Both the position numbers and the translations under genes were made by a program. The notes under the pieces were generated by a model that worked only from the letters and a program-made list of their open reading frames with translations, made no database searches and had not been told where the DNA came from. Source: Novosphingobium sp. Fuku2-ISO-50 (GTDB lineage: Bacteria; Pseudomonadota; Alphaproteobacteria; Sphingomonadales; Sphingomonadaceae). Taken from it: a DNA stretch of 64,000 nt. The DNA is taken from the NCBI RefSeq assembly GCF_001519055.1, contig NZ_KQ954286.1, positions 428,687-492,686 of the forward strand, given 5' to 3'. Positions 1 to 10,377 of the stretch are shown here, piece after piece (the stretch's first letter is position 1; each line of letters begins with the position of its first letter).

Positions 1-6
1 GCGTCC

Positions 7-423
7 ATGAATGATGTCCTGCGCCTTCGTCCGGGCTATGCCCTGCGCCGCGCCGCCAATGCGATGATGAGCGAATTGGCACGGCGCCTCGGCACGATCG
101 ATTTGCGCATTGCCGAGGCATCGGTGCTCTTGCTGATCGACCGGCGCGAAGATGTCACGGCGAGCGAAATCGGCCGCATTCTCGATATTCAGCGGGCCAA
201 CATGGTGCCGCTGCTGGGGCGCCTCGAAGCCGCCGGGCTGATCGAGCGGCGCCCGATCGACGGCAAGTCGCAAGCCGTGCTGCTGACCGAATCCGGCCGG
301 CGGCGCCGCGCTCAGGCGGACGCCATCACGACTCAGTTCGAAGACGATCTGATGGCGCGGATCGATCCCGCGCACCGCGATCACCTGATCCCGGCGCTCG
401 GCGCGCTGTGGCGCGCGGACTGA
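7..423 (+). CDS. MarR-family transcriptional regulator
   Basis: This 138-residue protein has the size and layout of MarR regulators: an N-terminal dimerisation helix, a winged helix-turn-helix at about residues 45-100 (recognition-helix region IGRILDIQRANMVPLLGRLE, wing around ERRPIDGKS) and a C-terminal helix. MarR proteins usually repress nearby genes and are released by a small ligand, often an aromatic acid or its CoA thioester. It sits just upstream of, and in the same direction as, a beta-etherase-like gene and an acyl-CoA synthetase, so control of those genes is a reasonable inference. Only six bases precede the ATG in the window, so a slightly longer N-terminus cannot be excluded. Confidence 0.85.
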   Translation: MNDVLRLRPGYALRRAANAMMSELARRLGTIDLRIAEASVLLLIDRREDVTASEIGRILDIQRANMVPLLGRLEAAGLIERRPIDGKSQAVLLTESGRRRRAQADAITTQFEDDLMARIDPAHRDHLIPALGALWRAD

Positions 424-636
424 TCTGCCGCCCCTGATGCTGCGGCATCCGGGGGCCGACTGTTTCGCACCATTCCCATGGGGCACGACACCCATGGCAA
501 AACCCCTTCCCTTGCCTGCATTTGTATGCATTACTAACAATGTTTAGAGCGGATCACGCCCGTCGTCCACCCCCGTCATCGCGCGGCGGACACCATGGAA
601 GCGGCACCAAAGGGCGGATCGGGAGAGGACGGCAAG

Positions 637-1491
637 ATGGCAAAAGACAATCGAATCAGGTTCTTCGACTTGCAGCATGCCAGCGGCTGCACCACCAGCC
701 CGTTTGTCTGGGCAACCAAGTACGCGCTAAAGCACAAGGGGTTTGACCTCGATGTCGTCGATGGCGGATTCACCGGTATCCTCGACCGCACGGGCGGTCG
801 GTCGGAACGCCTGCCGGTGATTGTCGATGATGGCGAATGGGTGCTCGATTCGTGGCTGATCGCCGAATATCTCGATGCCAAATATCCCGATCGTCCCACG
901 CTGATCGGCGATCCTTCGGTCAAAGTGCTGACCCAGTTCCTCGAAGCCTGGCTGTGGAAGACCGCTGTCGGCCCCTGGGCGCGCTGCTTCGCGGTCGGCT
1001 ATCGCGATCGCTGCTTTGCGCAAGACATTCCCTATATCGTCGAATCGCGCCGCCGCATGTGGGGGGCGCCGATGGAAGACCTCGCCGCCGGGCGCGAAGA
1101 CCGCCTGCCGCTTGTCCTGCCCGAGCTTGAATTGCTGCGCGGTATCCTGCGCGATCACAAATGGCTTGGCGGCGATGCGCCCAACTATGCCGACTATCGC
1201 GCGCTGGCGGTGTTTCTGTGGTGCGCCAGCGTGGCGGACATTCCGCCGATGACCGATGACGAGCCCTTGCGCGACTGGATCGACCGGGGCTTCGACCTCT
1301 ATGGCGGGCTGGGCCGCATTCCGGGGATGAGCCCGCTGTTTGGCCTGAAACTGCGCGCGGGCGATCCCGAACCTTTTGCCAAAGGGCCGACTCTGGTCGG
1401 CGGGTTGGTCAGCCGCAACACCGGCCCCGCCTCGACTTCGGCCGAAACAGCCAAGATCACTGGTCGAAAAGAGGCTGCCAACCATGCGTAA
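637..1491 (+). CDS. Glutathione S-transferase, LigE/LigP-like beta-etherase
   Basis: The 284-residue protein closely resembles, from memory, the LigE/LigP class of glutathione-dependent beta-etherases that cleave the beta-aryl ether of lignin dimers. Shared stretches include SGCTTSPFVWATKYALKHKG, GGFTGILDRTGGRSERLPVI and VDDGEWVLDSWLIAEYLDAK, all in the N-terminal thioredoxin-like half. The C-terminal half is the usual GST helical domain. An earlier in-frame ATG exists at 595, but the ATG at 637 has a strong GGGAGAGGA ribosome site at 621-629 and matches the LigE N-terminus. The stop overlaps the start of the acyl-CoA synthetase by 8 nt, so the two are co-transcribed. No LigF partner or C-alpha dehydrogenase gene is in the window. 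Stereospecificity (LigE versus LigP) cannot be read from sequence. Confidence 0.8.
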   Translation: MAKDNRIRFFDLQHASGCTTSPFVWATKYALKHKGFDLDVVDGGFTGILDRTGGRSERLPVIVDDGEWVLDSWLIAEYLDAKYPDRPTLIGDPSVKVLTQFLEAWLWKTAVGPWARCFAVGYRDRCFAQDIPYIVESRRRMWGAPMEDLAAGREDRLPLVLPELELLRGILRDHKWLGGDAPNYADYRALAVFLWCASVADIPPMTDDEPLRDWIDRGFDLYGGLGRIPGMSPLFGLKLRAGDPEPFAKGPTLVGGLVSRNTGPASTSAETAKITGRKEAANHA

Positions 1492-3046
1492 CATCGACTA
1501 TTTCGACCGCCAGGTTCGCCTCCATCCAAACCGCGCCGTCTTGATCGCCAACGGCCAGACGCTGACCTATGGCGAAGTTCACGATCTGACCCACCGCGTT
1601 GCCGGCGCGCTCCTGACAGCGGGGCTGGCGCATCAGGAAGCGGTCGCGGTGATGAGCCCCAATCACCCTGCCGTACTTGTCGCGATGCTGTCGTTGTGGC
1701 GGGCGGGCGCCGCGTGGATTCCGGTCAACACGCGCAATGCGCTGGCCGACAACATCGCCTATCTCACTTATGTCCGTGCGAGCGTGCTGTTCTATCATTC
1801 GAGCTATGCCGATGACGCGCGCCAGGTGCAGCGGGACGTGCCGACGATCCGGCTGATGATCTGCCTCGATGCCGATGAGGGCGATGCGCCCTCGATCGAT
1901 GCCTTCATGCTGCCTGCCGGATCGCCTCGCGTGCCCGACTGGGGCGATCCGACCGGCAATGGCGAGGAACTGACCGCGATCATCGCCACCGGCGGCACCA
2001 CCGGCCCGGCCAAGGGCGTGCGCGTGCTCAACCGCAGCTGGGGCACCATGCTGGAAACGATCGGCAATATCATGGCGACCGATACGCCCCCGGTATTTCT
2101 GGCGACGGCACCGCTCACCCATGCCGCCGGGCCGTTCACCATGGCCGGGATCGCGATGGGGGCAACGGTGGTGGTGCTGCCGCAATTCGACGCCGACGCG
2201 GTGATGGATGCGATCGTGGAGCATCGCGTCACCCACACGTTCCTGCCGCCGACTGCGGTCTATACCCTGCTCGCCCATCCGCGTGTGCGCGATATCGACT
2301 ATTCGAGCCTGAAATATTTCCTGCTCGCAGGCTCGGCTTGCGCGCCGGAAAAGCTGCGCCAGATGGTCGAGGTGTTTGGGCCGTGCATGTGCCAAAGCTA
2401 TGGCCAGACCGAGTTTCACCTCGTCGCGACATGGCTTTCGCCGCACGTCGTCGCTGCCGCCGCAGCGGGCGATCATCCCGAGCGGCTCGCCAGTTGCGGG
2501 CAACAGACATATTCGGTGCGCGTCGAACTGATGGACGATGACGGCGCCCTGCTGGGCCCAGGCGAAGTCGGCGAAATCGTCGGACGCGGCGGGATTGTCG
2601 GCGGCGGCTATTTCGAAATGCCCGAAGTCAGCGCCGAGACCTGGGCGCACGGCTGGCACCATACCGGCGATGTCGGGCGCCGCGACGAGCATGGGTTCTA
2701 CTACATCGTCGACCGCAAGAAGGACATGATCGTCACCGGCGGCTTCAACGTGTTCTGCACCGAAGTCGAAGCGGCGGTGACCGAATTGTCCGGCATTCTC
2801 GAATGCGCCGCGATCGGCATTCCCGACGAGAAATGGGGCGAAGCGGTGACCGTGCTGATCGTCGCAGCCCCAGGCGCGCCCGATGCACAAGCGATCATCG
2901 CGCATTGCAAAGAACGCATCGGCAGCGTCAAGGCGCCCAAACACGTGATCTTCAAGGACGCCTTGCCGCGCACGGCGGTCGGCAAATTCGACAAGAAGGC
3001 GATGCGCGCCGAATTCTGGGAAGGGCAGGATCGCGGGGTCGCGTGA
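1484..3046 (+). CDS. AMP-dependent acyl-CoA synthetase/ligase
   Basis: The 520-residue protein belongs to the adenylate-forming (ANL) superfamily: it activates a carboxylic acid with ATP and transfers it to CoA. The phosphate-binding loop is IIATGGTTGPAKG at about residues 165-177. The adenine/substrate motif QSYGQTE, the ribose-binding HTGDVG, the hinge region DRKKDMIVTGGFNVFCTEVE and the C-terminal catalytic lysine segment PRTAVGKFDKK are all present. The ATG at 1484 is chosen because it overlaps the beta-etherase stop (translational coupling) and gives a normal ANL N-terminus. A longer frame back to 1376 has no support. The substrate is unknown. Given its partner, a lignin-derived phenylpropanoid or hydroxyphenyl acid is plausible. 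Confidence 0.85.
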   Translation: MRNIDYFDRQVRLHPNRAVLIANGQTLTYGEVHDLTHRVAGALLTAGLAHQEAVAVMSPNHPAVLVAMLSLWRAGAAWIPVNTRNALADNIAYLTYVRASVLFYHSSYADDARQVQRDVPTIRLMICLDADEGDAPSIDAFMLPAGSPRVPDWGDPTGNGEELTAIIATGGTTGPAKGVRVLNRSWGTMLETIGNIMATDTPPVFLATAPLTHAAGPFTMAGIAMGATVVVLPQFDADAVMDAIVEHRVTHTFLPPTAVYTLLAHPRVRDIDYSSLKYFLLAGSACAPEKLRQMVEVFGPCMCQSYGQTEFHLVATWLSPHVVAAAAAGDHPERLASCGQQTYSVRVELMDDDGALLGPGEVGEIVGRGGIVGGGYFEMPEVSAETWAHGWHHTGDVGRRDEHGFYYIVDRKKDMIVTGGFNVFCTEVEAAVTELSGILECAAIGIPDEKWGEAVTVLIVAAPGAPDAQAIIAHCKERIGSVKAPKHVIFKDALPRTAVGKFDKKAMRAEFWEGQDRGVA

Positions 3047-3067
3047 TCCTGCCCGTTTCGGGGCGGA

Positions 3068-4123
3068 TCAGGCCTGATCCGCCTCGGCCAAAGTCCTGAA
3101 CTGGCCGAACGTATTGGTCGCGCGGGCGTTTTCGGGCAAGGCCAGTTCGCCCGCCGCGACCTTTGCGCGCAAATAGCGATAGGTCTGCAACGCCATCGAC
3201 CACATGTGATCGCCGATGGTGATGTCGGGGTATTGCGCCGACTTTTCGCCGGTGGGGTCGAATTCGGGCAGCGGGCGGATCTTCGTCGCATAGTCGCAGG
3301 CAAAGAACAGCGGGAACGAATAGCGTTCCTCGCGCACTTTGCGCACGCGGTGCGTGGTGGCGACGAATTGCCCGGCAGTCATGACTTCGAGCATGTCGCC
3401 GACATTGATGACATAAAGTTCTTCGCCATCGATCGTGACCGGCGGCGCATCGATCCAGCGCCCCTCGCCGTTCAACACTTCGAGCCCCGGCTGATCGGCG
3501 AGCAACAGCGTAAAGCATTCGTAATCGGTATGTGCGCCAATGCCGGGCGTGTCTTCGGCGGAGGGATCGACCGGATAATGGATCAGCCGCAGCTTTGACG
3601 GCGGACAAGTGACAAACCCGTCAAAGGCATGTTCGTCCTGCCCCAGCGCCAGCGCAAAGCCCTGGAACAAAGTCCGTCCGAGCGCAAAGATGTCGGCGTA
3701 ATAGGCCGAAACCGCCTCGCGAAAGCCGGGCAGTTCGGGCCATTTGTTGCCGCCGATCAGCGGCTGCCCGGCGCGCACGAAAGGATGATCGTCGGCAGCC
3801 TCGAAGCCGATGTCCCAGGCTTCCTTGTGATCCGGTTTGCCGGTGCCGTAGATTTCCTCGCCTTCGGGGACAAAGCCCTTGTGCCCGCGCCCGATCCCGA
3901 TGTGATTGCGCATTTTCCAGTCGAGATCGTGTGCAAACAGGCTCTCCGCCGCCGCGCGCAAGCCCGCGATGCGCTCGGACGAAATGCCGTGCCCGCGAAT
4001 ATAGAAAAACCCGACTTCGCGTGCGGCGCGGCCCAGTTCGTCGGCGACCGCCTGCCGATCACCCCTATCCGTGCTGAGCAGGCCGCTGATGTCGATGATC
4101 GGCAGCGCTTCGAAATTGGTCAT
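3068..4123 (-). CDS. Fe(II)/2-oxoglutarate-dependent oxygenase (isopenicillin N synthase-like)
   Basis: The 351-residue protein has the two-domain layout of the isopenicillin-N-synthase-like family: a helical N-terminal domain (IIDISGL..., FFYIRGHGI) and a double-stranded beta-helix. Expected iron ligands are His198 and Asp200 (GAHTDYECFTLL) and His258 (STTHRV-like ATTHRVRK). Arg267 and Ser269 form the RxS motif that binds 2-oxoglutarate. The ATG at 4123 overlaps the upstream stop as ATGA, which fixes the start. It is the last gene of the ligK-ligU-ligI operon. No known protocatechuate 4,5-cleavage step needs such an enzyme, so its substrate is open; an upstream hydroxylation or O-demethylation of an aromatic precursor is one possibility. 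Confidence 0.85.
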   Translation of the reverse strand: MTNFEALPIIDISGLLSTDRGDRQAVADELGRAAREVGFFYIRGHGISSERIAGLRAAAESLFAHDLDWKMRNHIGIGRGHKGFVPEGEEIYGTGKPDHKEAWDIGFEAADDHPFVRAGQPLIGGNKWPELPGFREAVSAYYADIFALGRTLFQGFALALGQDEHAFDGFVTCPPSKLRLIHYPVDPSAEDTPGIGAHTDYECFTLLLADQPGLEVLNGEGRWIDAPPVTIDGEELYVINVGDMLEVMTAGQFVATTHRVRKVREERYSFPLFFACDYATKIRPLPEFDPTGEKSAQYPDITIGDHMWSMALQTYRYLRAKVAAGELALPENARATNTFGQFRTLAEADQA

Positions 4124-4995
4124 GGCCTTTGGCTCCATGTGGCAAAATGATCGCGGGTCGTCTGCGCCATCCACCGGTTGAGATCCCAGGTGTCGGCGAC
4201 CGGCGCGCGGGTAAACGGCAAGAGATGGGTATAGCCGTCGGGCCCGAATTCGGGGGTTACCGTGGTCACTTCGCGCCCGGCGGCGCGGTGTTCTGCCCAC
4301 ACGCGTTCCCACATCGCCTGATGCCAGGCGAGCGCGTGGGCATATTCGGGCGCGGCGGGATGCGGCACTTGCGGCCCCTGATCATAGCCGACGCGCGCCT
4401 GGACATGATGCACGCGGATCAGAAACGGCGACAAGTCGTCGAGCGGATCATCGAGCAGCCGCTCCGACACCACCACCCAGTGGCTGAGATCGGCGGTGAA
4501 GCGCAAGCGCGGCACTTGCGCGATGACATCGAGCGTTACCCACGGGCTGTAAAGCGACGTCGCACGATGGATTTCAAAGCTGCAGACCATGCCCGAGGCA
4601 TCGGCCAGCGCCTGCGCCCGGCCAAAGAAATCGACCTGTTGCGCCAGCGGCCAGCGGTCGTTGCCGGGCAGCACATTGACAAACCGGGCGCCCACCATGC
4701 GCGCGCCCTCGATCGCTTCGGCCAGGCGGTCGAGATGCTGCGCGACGGTCCAGCGCTGATCGGGAATCACATCGCCGCCGGTAAACACCACCGCGATATA
4801 GCCCAGCCCTTCGCTCTCCAGCGCCGATTTCAGCGCGCGCCGGGCAAAGGGATCGGCGGGGAGACGCGCTTCGACCCCGACAAAGCCGTTTTCGCGACAT
4901 TCCGCGCCGCACCGCGCCCAATCGCCCCCGCCTGTTGCCGCCCCGCCTGCTGCTATCTGCCAGCCCCACAGCGATCGAAACAGGTCAAGACGCAT
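4120..4995 (-). CDS. Sugar phosphate isomerase/epimerase-like TIM-barrel protein
   Basis: The protein (291 residues from the ATG at 4995) looks like the xylose-isomerase-like TIM-barrel superfamily. It has RLDLFRSLWGW at the first strand, a VGVEAR motif, FVNVLPG, CSFEIHR, RFTADLSHW and a VTPEFGP strand, with Glu, Asp and His residues at strand ends as expected for a metal site. A TTG start at 5061 is possible and would close the gap to ligI to 12 nt. The ATG start leaves 78 nt. The stop overlaps the oxygenase start (ATGA). The family includes isomerases, epimerases and 3-dehydroshikimate dehydratases, so a role in feeding or processing pathway intermediates is possible but unproven. Confidence 0.72.
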   Translation of the reverse strand: MRLDLFRSLWGWQIAAGGAATGGGDWARCGAECRENGFVGVEARLPADPFARRALKSALESEGLGYIAVVFTGGDVIPDQRWTVAQHLDRLAEAIEGARMVGARFVNVLPGNDRWPLAQQVDFFGRAQALADASGMVCSFEIHRATSLYSPWVTLDVIAQVPRLRFTADLSHWVVVSERLLDDPLDDLSPFLIRVHHVQARVGYDQGPQVPHPAAPEYAHALAWHQAMWERVWAEHRAAGREVTTVTPEFGPDGYTHLLPFTRAPVADTWDLNRWMAQTTRDHFATWSQRP

Positions 4996-5073
4996 CGACA
5001 AGGCAGCAACGCTCCGCAAGGCAGGAGCGGCAATCTGATCACCGCCATCCGCCGAGCGCAAGCGCTTTGCTGG

Positions 5074-6987
<1,914 letters not shown>

Positions 6988-6995
<8 letters not shown>

Positions 6996-7680
6996 ATTTC
7001 AGGCCTTCCTTTTCGAGCCGTTCGCGCATCTTGTACATGTCGAGCCCGAGCACCCCGGACGCCAGCTTGGCGCGCTTGTCCGCCTCGTTCGCTTCGCGCG
7101 CCTGCGCCGCCTTGAGCACCTCTGCCGCCCTTTCGCGCGGCACGACGCACACGCCGTCATCGTCGGCCACGATCACATCGCCTGGCTGCACCGCCGCGCC
7201 CGCGCAGACCACCGGTACATTGACCGAGCCGAGCGTATTCTTGACCGTGCCTTGCGCAAAGATCGCCTTGGACCAGACCGGAAACTGCATCTCGGTCAGA
7301 TCGCGCACATCGCGCACCCCGGCATCGATCACCAGCCCGCGACAGCCGCGCGCCTGCGCCGAAGTCGCCAGAAGATCGCCGAAATAGCCGTCTTCGCAAG
7401 GCGATGTCGGCGCCAGCACGAGGATGTCGCCCGGCTGAAGCTGTTCGATCGCGACATGGACCATCCAGTTGTCGCCCGGAGGCGCGCTGATCGTCACGGC
7501 AGAGCCCGCAATGCGCGCGCCGCGATAGATCGGACGCATCGAACTGGCGAGCAAACCGGTGCGCCCTTGCGCCTCGTGCACAGTGGCGACGCCGCAATGG
7601 GCAAGCCCGTCGATCACGTCGATGGGGGCGCGTTCGATGGTCTGGACAACAATTCCAGTGAAAGGGTTTGGTCCACTCAT
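6988..7680 (-). CDS. ligK: 4-carboxy-4-hydroxy-2-oxoadipate (CHA) aldolase LigK
   Basis: The 230-residue protein is a class II HMG/CHA aldolase of the RraA-like fold. It splits CHA into pyruvate and oxaloacetate, the last step of the 4,5-cleavage pathway. Arg123 and Asp124 lie in the motif [10 protein letters not shown] and match the metal/substrate-binding residues of characterised CHA aldolases. [13 protein letters not shown] and [13 protein letters not shown] are further family motifs. The open frame runs on upstream across the opposite-strand LysR gene, but that is an artefact of codon bias. The ATG at 7680 gives the normal family N-terminus ([17 protein letters not shown]). It is the first gene of the minus-strand operon, divergent from the LysR gene. 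Confidence 0.93.
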
Positions 7681-7768
7681 GAGATTTGGGCTCGCTTGAT
7701 GGTTTCCGGTCTGGCGCCGAGTTGCGCCTGACAGCAGCCAAGGGAAAGCAGGAACTCTGGCAAAGCCA

Positions 7769-7782
7769 TTAGATCTTGCTAA
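7769..7782. promoter_or_regulatory. Candidate LysR operator in the ligK/lysR divergent region
   Basis: The dyad TTAGATCTTGCTAA lies in the 132-bp gap between divergent ligK and the LysR gene. It contains a T-N11-A LysR box and reads TTAG-N6-CTAA. A similar site, TTAG-N6-CTTA, occurs upstream of the other lig operon at 10315-10328. The shared form supports a common regulator, but binding is inferred only. Confidence 0.4.
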
Positions 7783-7812
7783 ACCCGACACGCAAACCGG
7801 CACGGAGCATGA

Positions 7813-8961
7813 ATGGACATCTGGGATTTCAACCTTCGCCACATGGCCGCGATCGCCCAGATTGCAGAGCTGGGCACGATGGGCGCAGCGGCGCGCGCGG
7901 TCAATCTGACGCAACCCGCGCTGACCCAGGCGCTCGCCCGCGTGGAAAGTCAGTTGGGCCTGCAACTGTTTGAGCGGCGCCACGACGGCATGGTGCCGAC
8001 ACCCGCGGCCAACTTGCTCGTCCCGCGCATCCGCGCCGCGCTCGACCGCTCGATCAGCCCGCATGTCACGACCGCCCGGCTGCGCGCGCTGCTCGCGCTC
8101 GCCGACAGCGGCGGCTATCTCGGCGCAAGCATCAGCACCGGCCTCGCCGTCCCGACGCTGCACCGTGCGGTAAAGGACCTGTCGCTTTCGCTGCGCAAAG
8201 TGCTGGTCGAACGGCGCAGCAATGCGGTCGTGCTGACCGAAGCCGGACACGCGCTCGCCCGCATCTTTCGCCTCGCCCGGATCGAACTCGAAGCGGGCCT
8301 TGCCGAGATCGAAGCTCTCAAAGGCCGCGAAATCCGCCGCATCGCCGTCGGCGCCATGCCCTTGTCGCGCGCGCGCATCCTGCCCGCCGCCGTCGCACGG
8401 TTTCTCAAACGCCATCCCCAGGTGCGCATCGCAATTGCCGAAGGCGCGCGCGCCGAACTGGTCGAACCTTTGCGCAACGGCATGATCGACATGATGATCG
8501 GCGCGCTGCGTCAGCCGCTGATCGAGCCCGACCTCGTGCAGACCGCGCTGTTCGAAGACGAGCCGATCATCGTCGCGCGCGCCGGTCATCCGCTGGCCGG
8601 GACGCGACCCAATCTCGCCGCGCTTGCCCGTCATGCCTGGATTCTGCCCGCACGCGGCGCCCCCTTGCGCGATTCCTGGAACGCGATGTTTGCCGATGCC
8701 AATGCACCCGCCCCCCCGGTCCCGGTCGAATCCGGCTCGGTCATGACCATTCGCCAGGTGCTGATCGACAGCGATTTCCTGACTCTGGTCTCGCCCGATC
8801 AGGTCGCGGTCGAACTCGAAGCGAACTGGCTGACCTCGCTCGGCGCCATGCCCAGTTCGTTTCGCCGCGTGATCGGCGTCACCACGCGCGCCTCATGGCG
8901 CCCGACGGCGGTTCAGGCGGAATTTCTGGCCGACCTGACCGCCGTCGCAACGATACGCTGA
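7813..8961 (+). CDS. LysR-family regulator with two HTH domains (LigR-like)
   Basis: The 382-residue protein is longer than a normal LysR regulator (about 300). Residues 9-66 form a standard LysR winged HTH ([40 protein letters not shown]). A second, weaker LysR-type HTH follows at about residues 88-147 ([48 protein letters not shown]), leading into the usual effector domain ([20 protein letters not shown] onwards). It is divergent from ligK and ends 4 nt from the convergent second ligB. Its place makes it the likely activator of the lig operons, as LigR is in Sphingobium. The duplicated HTH is the odd point. Confidence 0.85.
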   Translation: MDIWDFNLRHMAAIAQIAELGTMGAAARAVNLTQPALTQALARVESQLGLQLFERRHDGMVPTPAANLLVPRIRAALDRSISPHVTTARLRALLALADSGGYLGASISTGLAVPTLHRAVKDLSLSLRKVLVERRSNAVVLTEAGHALARIFRLARIELEAGLAEIEALKGREIRRIAVGAMPLSRARILPAAVARFLKRHPQVRIAIAEGARAELVEPLRNGMIDMMIGALRQPLIEPDLVQTALFEDEPIIVARAGHPLAGTRPNLAALARHAWILPARGAPLRDSWNAMFADANAPAPPVPVESGSVMTIRQVLIDSDFLTLVSPDQVAVELEANWLTSLGAMPSSFRRVIGVTTRASWRPTAVQAEFLADLTAVATIR

Positions 8962-8965
8962 ACGC

Positions 8966-9805
8966 CTACACCGGATCGAGCAGGAGCGTGGCCGCCGCCG
9001 TGTTCGAAATCGGAATGTGATAATTGCGGTGCACTTCGCGCGCCGTCGGCCCCAGCGCGCCGCGCGCGGCGATCCAGTTGAGCACTTCGACGCCTTGCGT
9101 GCCCGACAGCCGCACGATGTCGTGAATGCTGTGATGAGTCAGCGCGTCGGGATCGCTCGCCAGATTGTCGAGGCAGAAACGGTCGTACTCGGGATTCATG
9201 AACCCGGCGCGCGCGCCATCAAGCTGATGCGACAAACCGCCGGTGCCGATCACCACGATCCGTTCATCGCCTTGCCAACTGGCCAGCGCGCGGTGAATGC
9301 TGCGCCCGAGGGCAAGGCAGCGCTTTGCCGAAGGCAACGGATGCTGCACCGTGTTGATCGCCACCGGCACGATCTTCACCGGCCAGGCATCGACATCGGG
9401 CCAGGCCAGTTCGAACGGGATCGACAGCGCGTGATCGACTTTCATCTTCTGGCAGGTCGCGGGGTCGAATTCATCGCCCACCAGTTGCTCGATGATGTGC
9501 CAGCTCAGCGCCGGGTGCCCGGCGAACGACTTGTACAGCGGCAGGCCCCAGCCCTCGTCGGCATTGTGATATTCATGCGCCGCGCCGACTGCAAACGTCG
9601 GCAGGCAGTCGAGAAAAAAGTTCAGTCCGTGATCGTTGTTGAACACCACCGCGACATCGGGTTTGACCTCGGCCAGCCATTCGTGGACGCGCAGAAAACC
9701 GTCGAAAAACGGCTTCCAATACGGCGTCTGCTGATCGCCGCGATGGATCGCGCCGCCGATGGCGGGCACATGGCTGGTAAAATAGGCGCCGACGACTTCA
9801 GCCAT
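8966..9805 (-). CDS. Class III extradiol dioxygenase, LigB-like (second copy)
   Basis: The 279-residue protein is a LigB-type catalytic beta subunit. Iron ligands are conserved at His12, His59 and Glu240, and the catalytic base at His193 (IGTGGLSHQLDG), the same positions as in the main LigB of this window. It differs clearly elsewhere: NNDHGLNFFLDCLPTFAVGA replaces the [10 protein letters not shown]... segment, and the VDHALSIPFELAWPDVDAWP region is distinct. The ATG at 9805 overlaps the preceding small alpha-subunit gene by 8 nt, so the two should form a complex. It may act on protocatechuate or on a relative such as gallate or a methoxylated catechol. Substrate cannot be decided from sequence. 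Confidence 0.85.
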   Translation of the reverse strand: MAEVVGAYFTSHVPAIGGAIHRGDQQTPYWKPFFDGFLRVHEWLAEVKPDVAVVFNNDHGLNFFLDCLPTFAVGAAHEYHNADEGWGLPLYKSFAGHPALSWHIIEQLVGDEFDPATCQKMKVDHALSIPFELAWPDVDAWPVKIVPVAINTVQHPLPSAKRCLALGRSIHRALASWQGDERIVVIGTGGLSHQLDGARAGFMNPEYDRFCLDNLASDPDALTHHSIHDIVRLSGTQGVEVLNWIAARGALGPTAREVHRNYHIPISNTAAATLLLDPV

Positions 9806-10163
9806 GGGCCAGGTCCTTTCCCTGATCGAGCAACATCTGTTTGAATTCGGCAACCGTCTTGCCGGTCTGCAAGGCGCCGACGTCCTGCACATTCAGGCCG
9901 AAGATCCCGGCCAGCTTGGCGAGGTAATAGATGTTGCCCCCCGCCGCGATCATGCCCAGCACATCACGATCCGCGACCGCCTTGCGTTGCACGGGGGTCA
10001 GGTCGAAACGCGCGCAATAGGCGTCCTCGTCATCGAGAAAGGCCTGACGGTTGGCCGCATCGTTGAACGAATAGCACAGCGCATTGAGCGCATAGCCCTT
10101 GGCCGCAGCATCCCCGTCAAACAAGGTCGTGCCCGGAATGGGTAGTGTGTCGTGATCAGCCAT
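9798..10163 (-). CDS. LigA-like alpha subunit of extradiol dioxygenase (second copy)
   Basis: The 121-residue protein has the LigA fold: helices around YALNALCYSFNDAANRQAFL and ARFDLTPVQRKAVADRDVLG, followed by MIAAGGNIYYLAKLAGIFGL, which aligns with [20 protein letters not shown] of the main LigA. This domain caps the LigB active site. Two ATGs are possible (10169 and 10163). The GGGAG at about 10171-10175 is 7 nt from the second and only 1 nt from the first, so 10163 is preferred. It is co-translated with the second ligB. Confidence 0.82.
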   Translation of the reverse strand: MADHDTLPIPGTTLFDGDAAAKGYALNALCYSFNDAANRQAFLDDEDAYCARFDLTPVQRKAVADRDVLGMIAAGGNIYYLAKLAGIFGLNVQDVGALQTGKTVAEFKQMLLDQGKDLAHG

Positions 10164-10314
10164 CGGCATGCTCCCGCAAAGCCGGACGGTCGGCCCGCTT
10201 GTCTGCGGGGTTCCGCTTCATTCGCCCGGTGATGACGACGATCTGACAGCCCGGCCGCCCGGCGCGCTTGATCTGGATCAAAGCCATCGTCCGCCGGATG
10301 CAAACCAACCTCAC

Positions 10315-10328
10315 TTAGCGTAAACTTA
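10315..10328. promoter_or_regulatory. Candidate LysR operator upstream of the ligJABC operon
   Basis: TTAGCGTAAACTTA has the form TTAG-N6-CTTA, like the TTAG-N6-CTAA dyad in front of ligK. It lies in the 214-bp divergent region between the second ligAB pair and the dehydrogenase gene at 10378, about 50 bp before that gene. It could serve either direction. No binding data; inference from the shared pattern. Confidence 0.35.
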
Positions 10329-10377
10329 TGGACTGCGGCGCATTTGGATTTGCCGCGGCGGGGCGCGCGCTGCAGGG

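Noticed and set aside
7681..8634. Upstream extension of the ligK frame (about 318 codons)
   Set aside because: The extension lies antisense to the LysR gene, and the LigK family N-terminus begins at the ATG at 7680.
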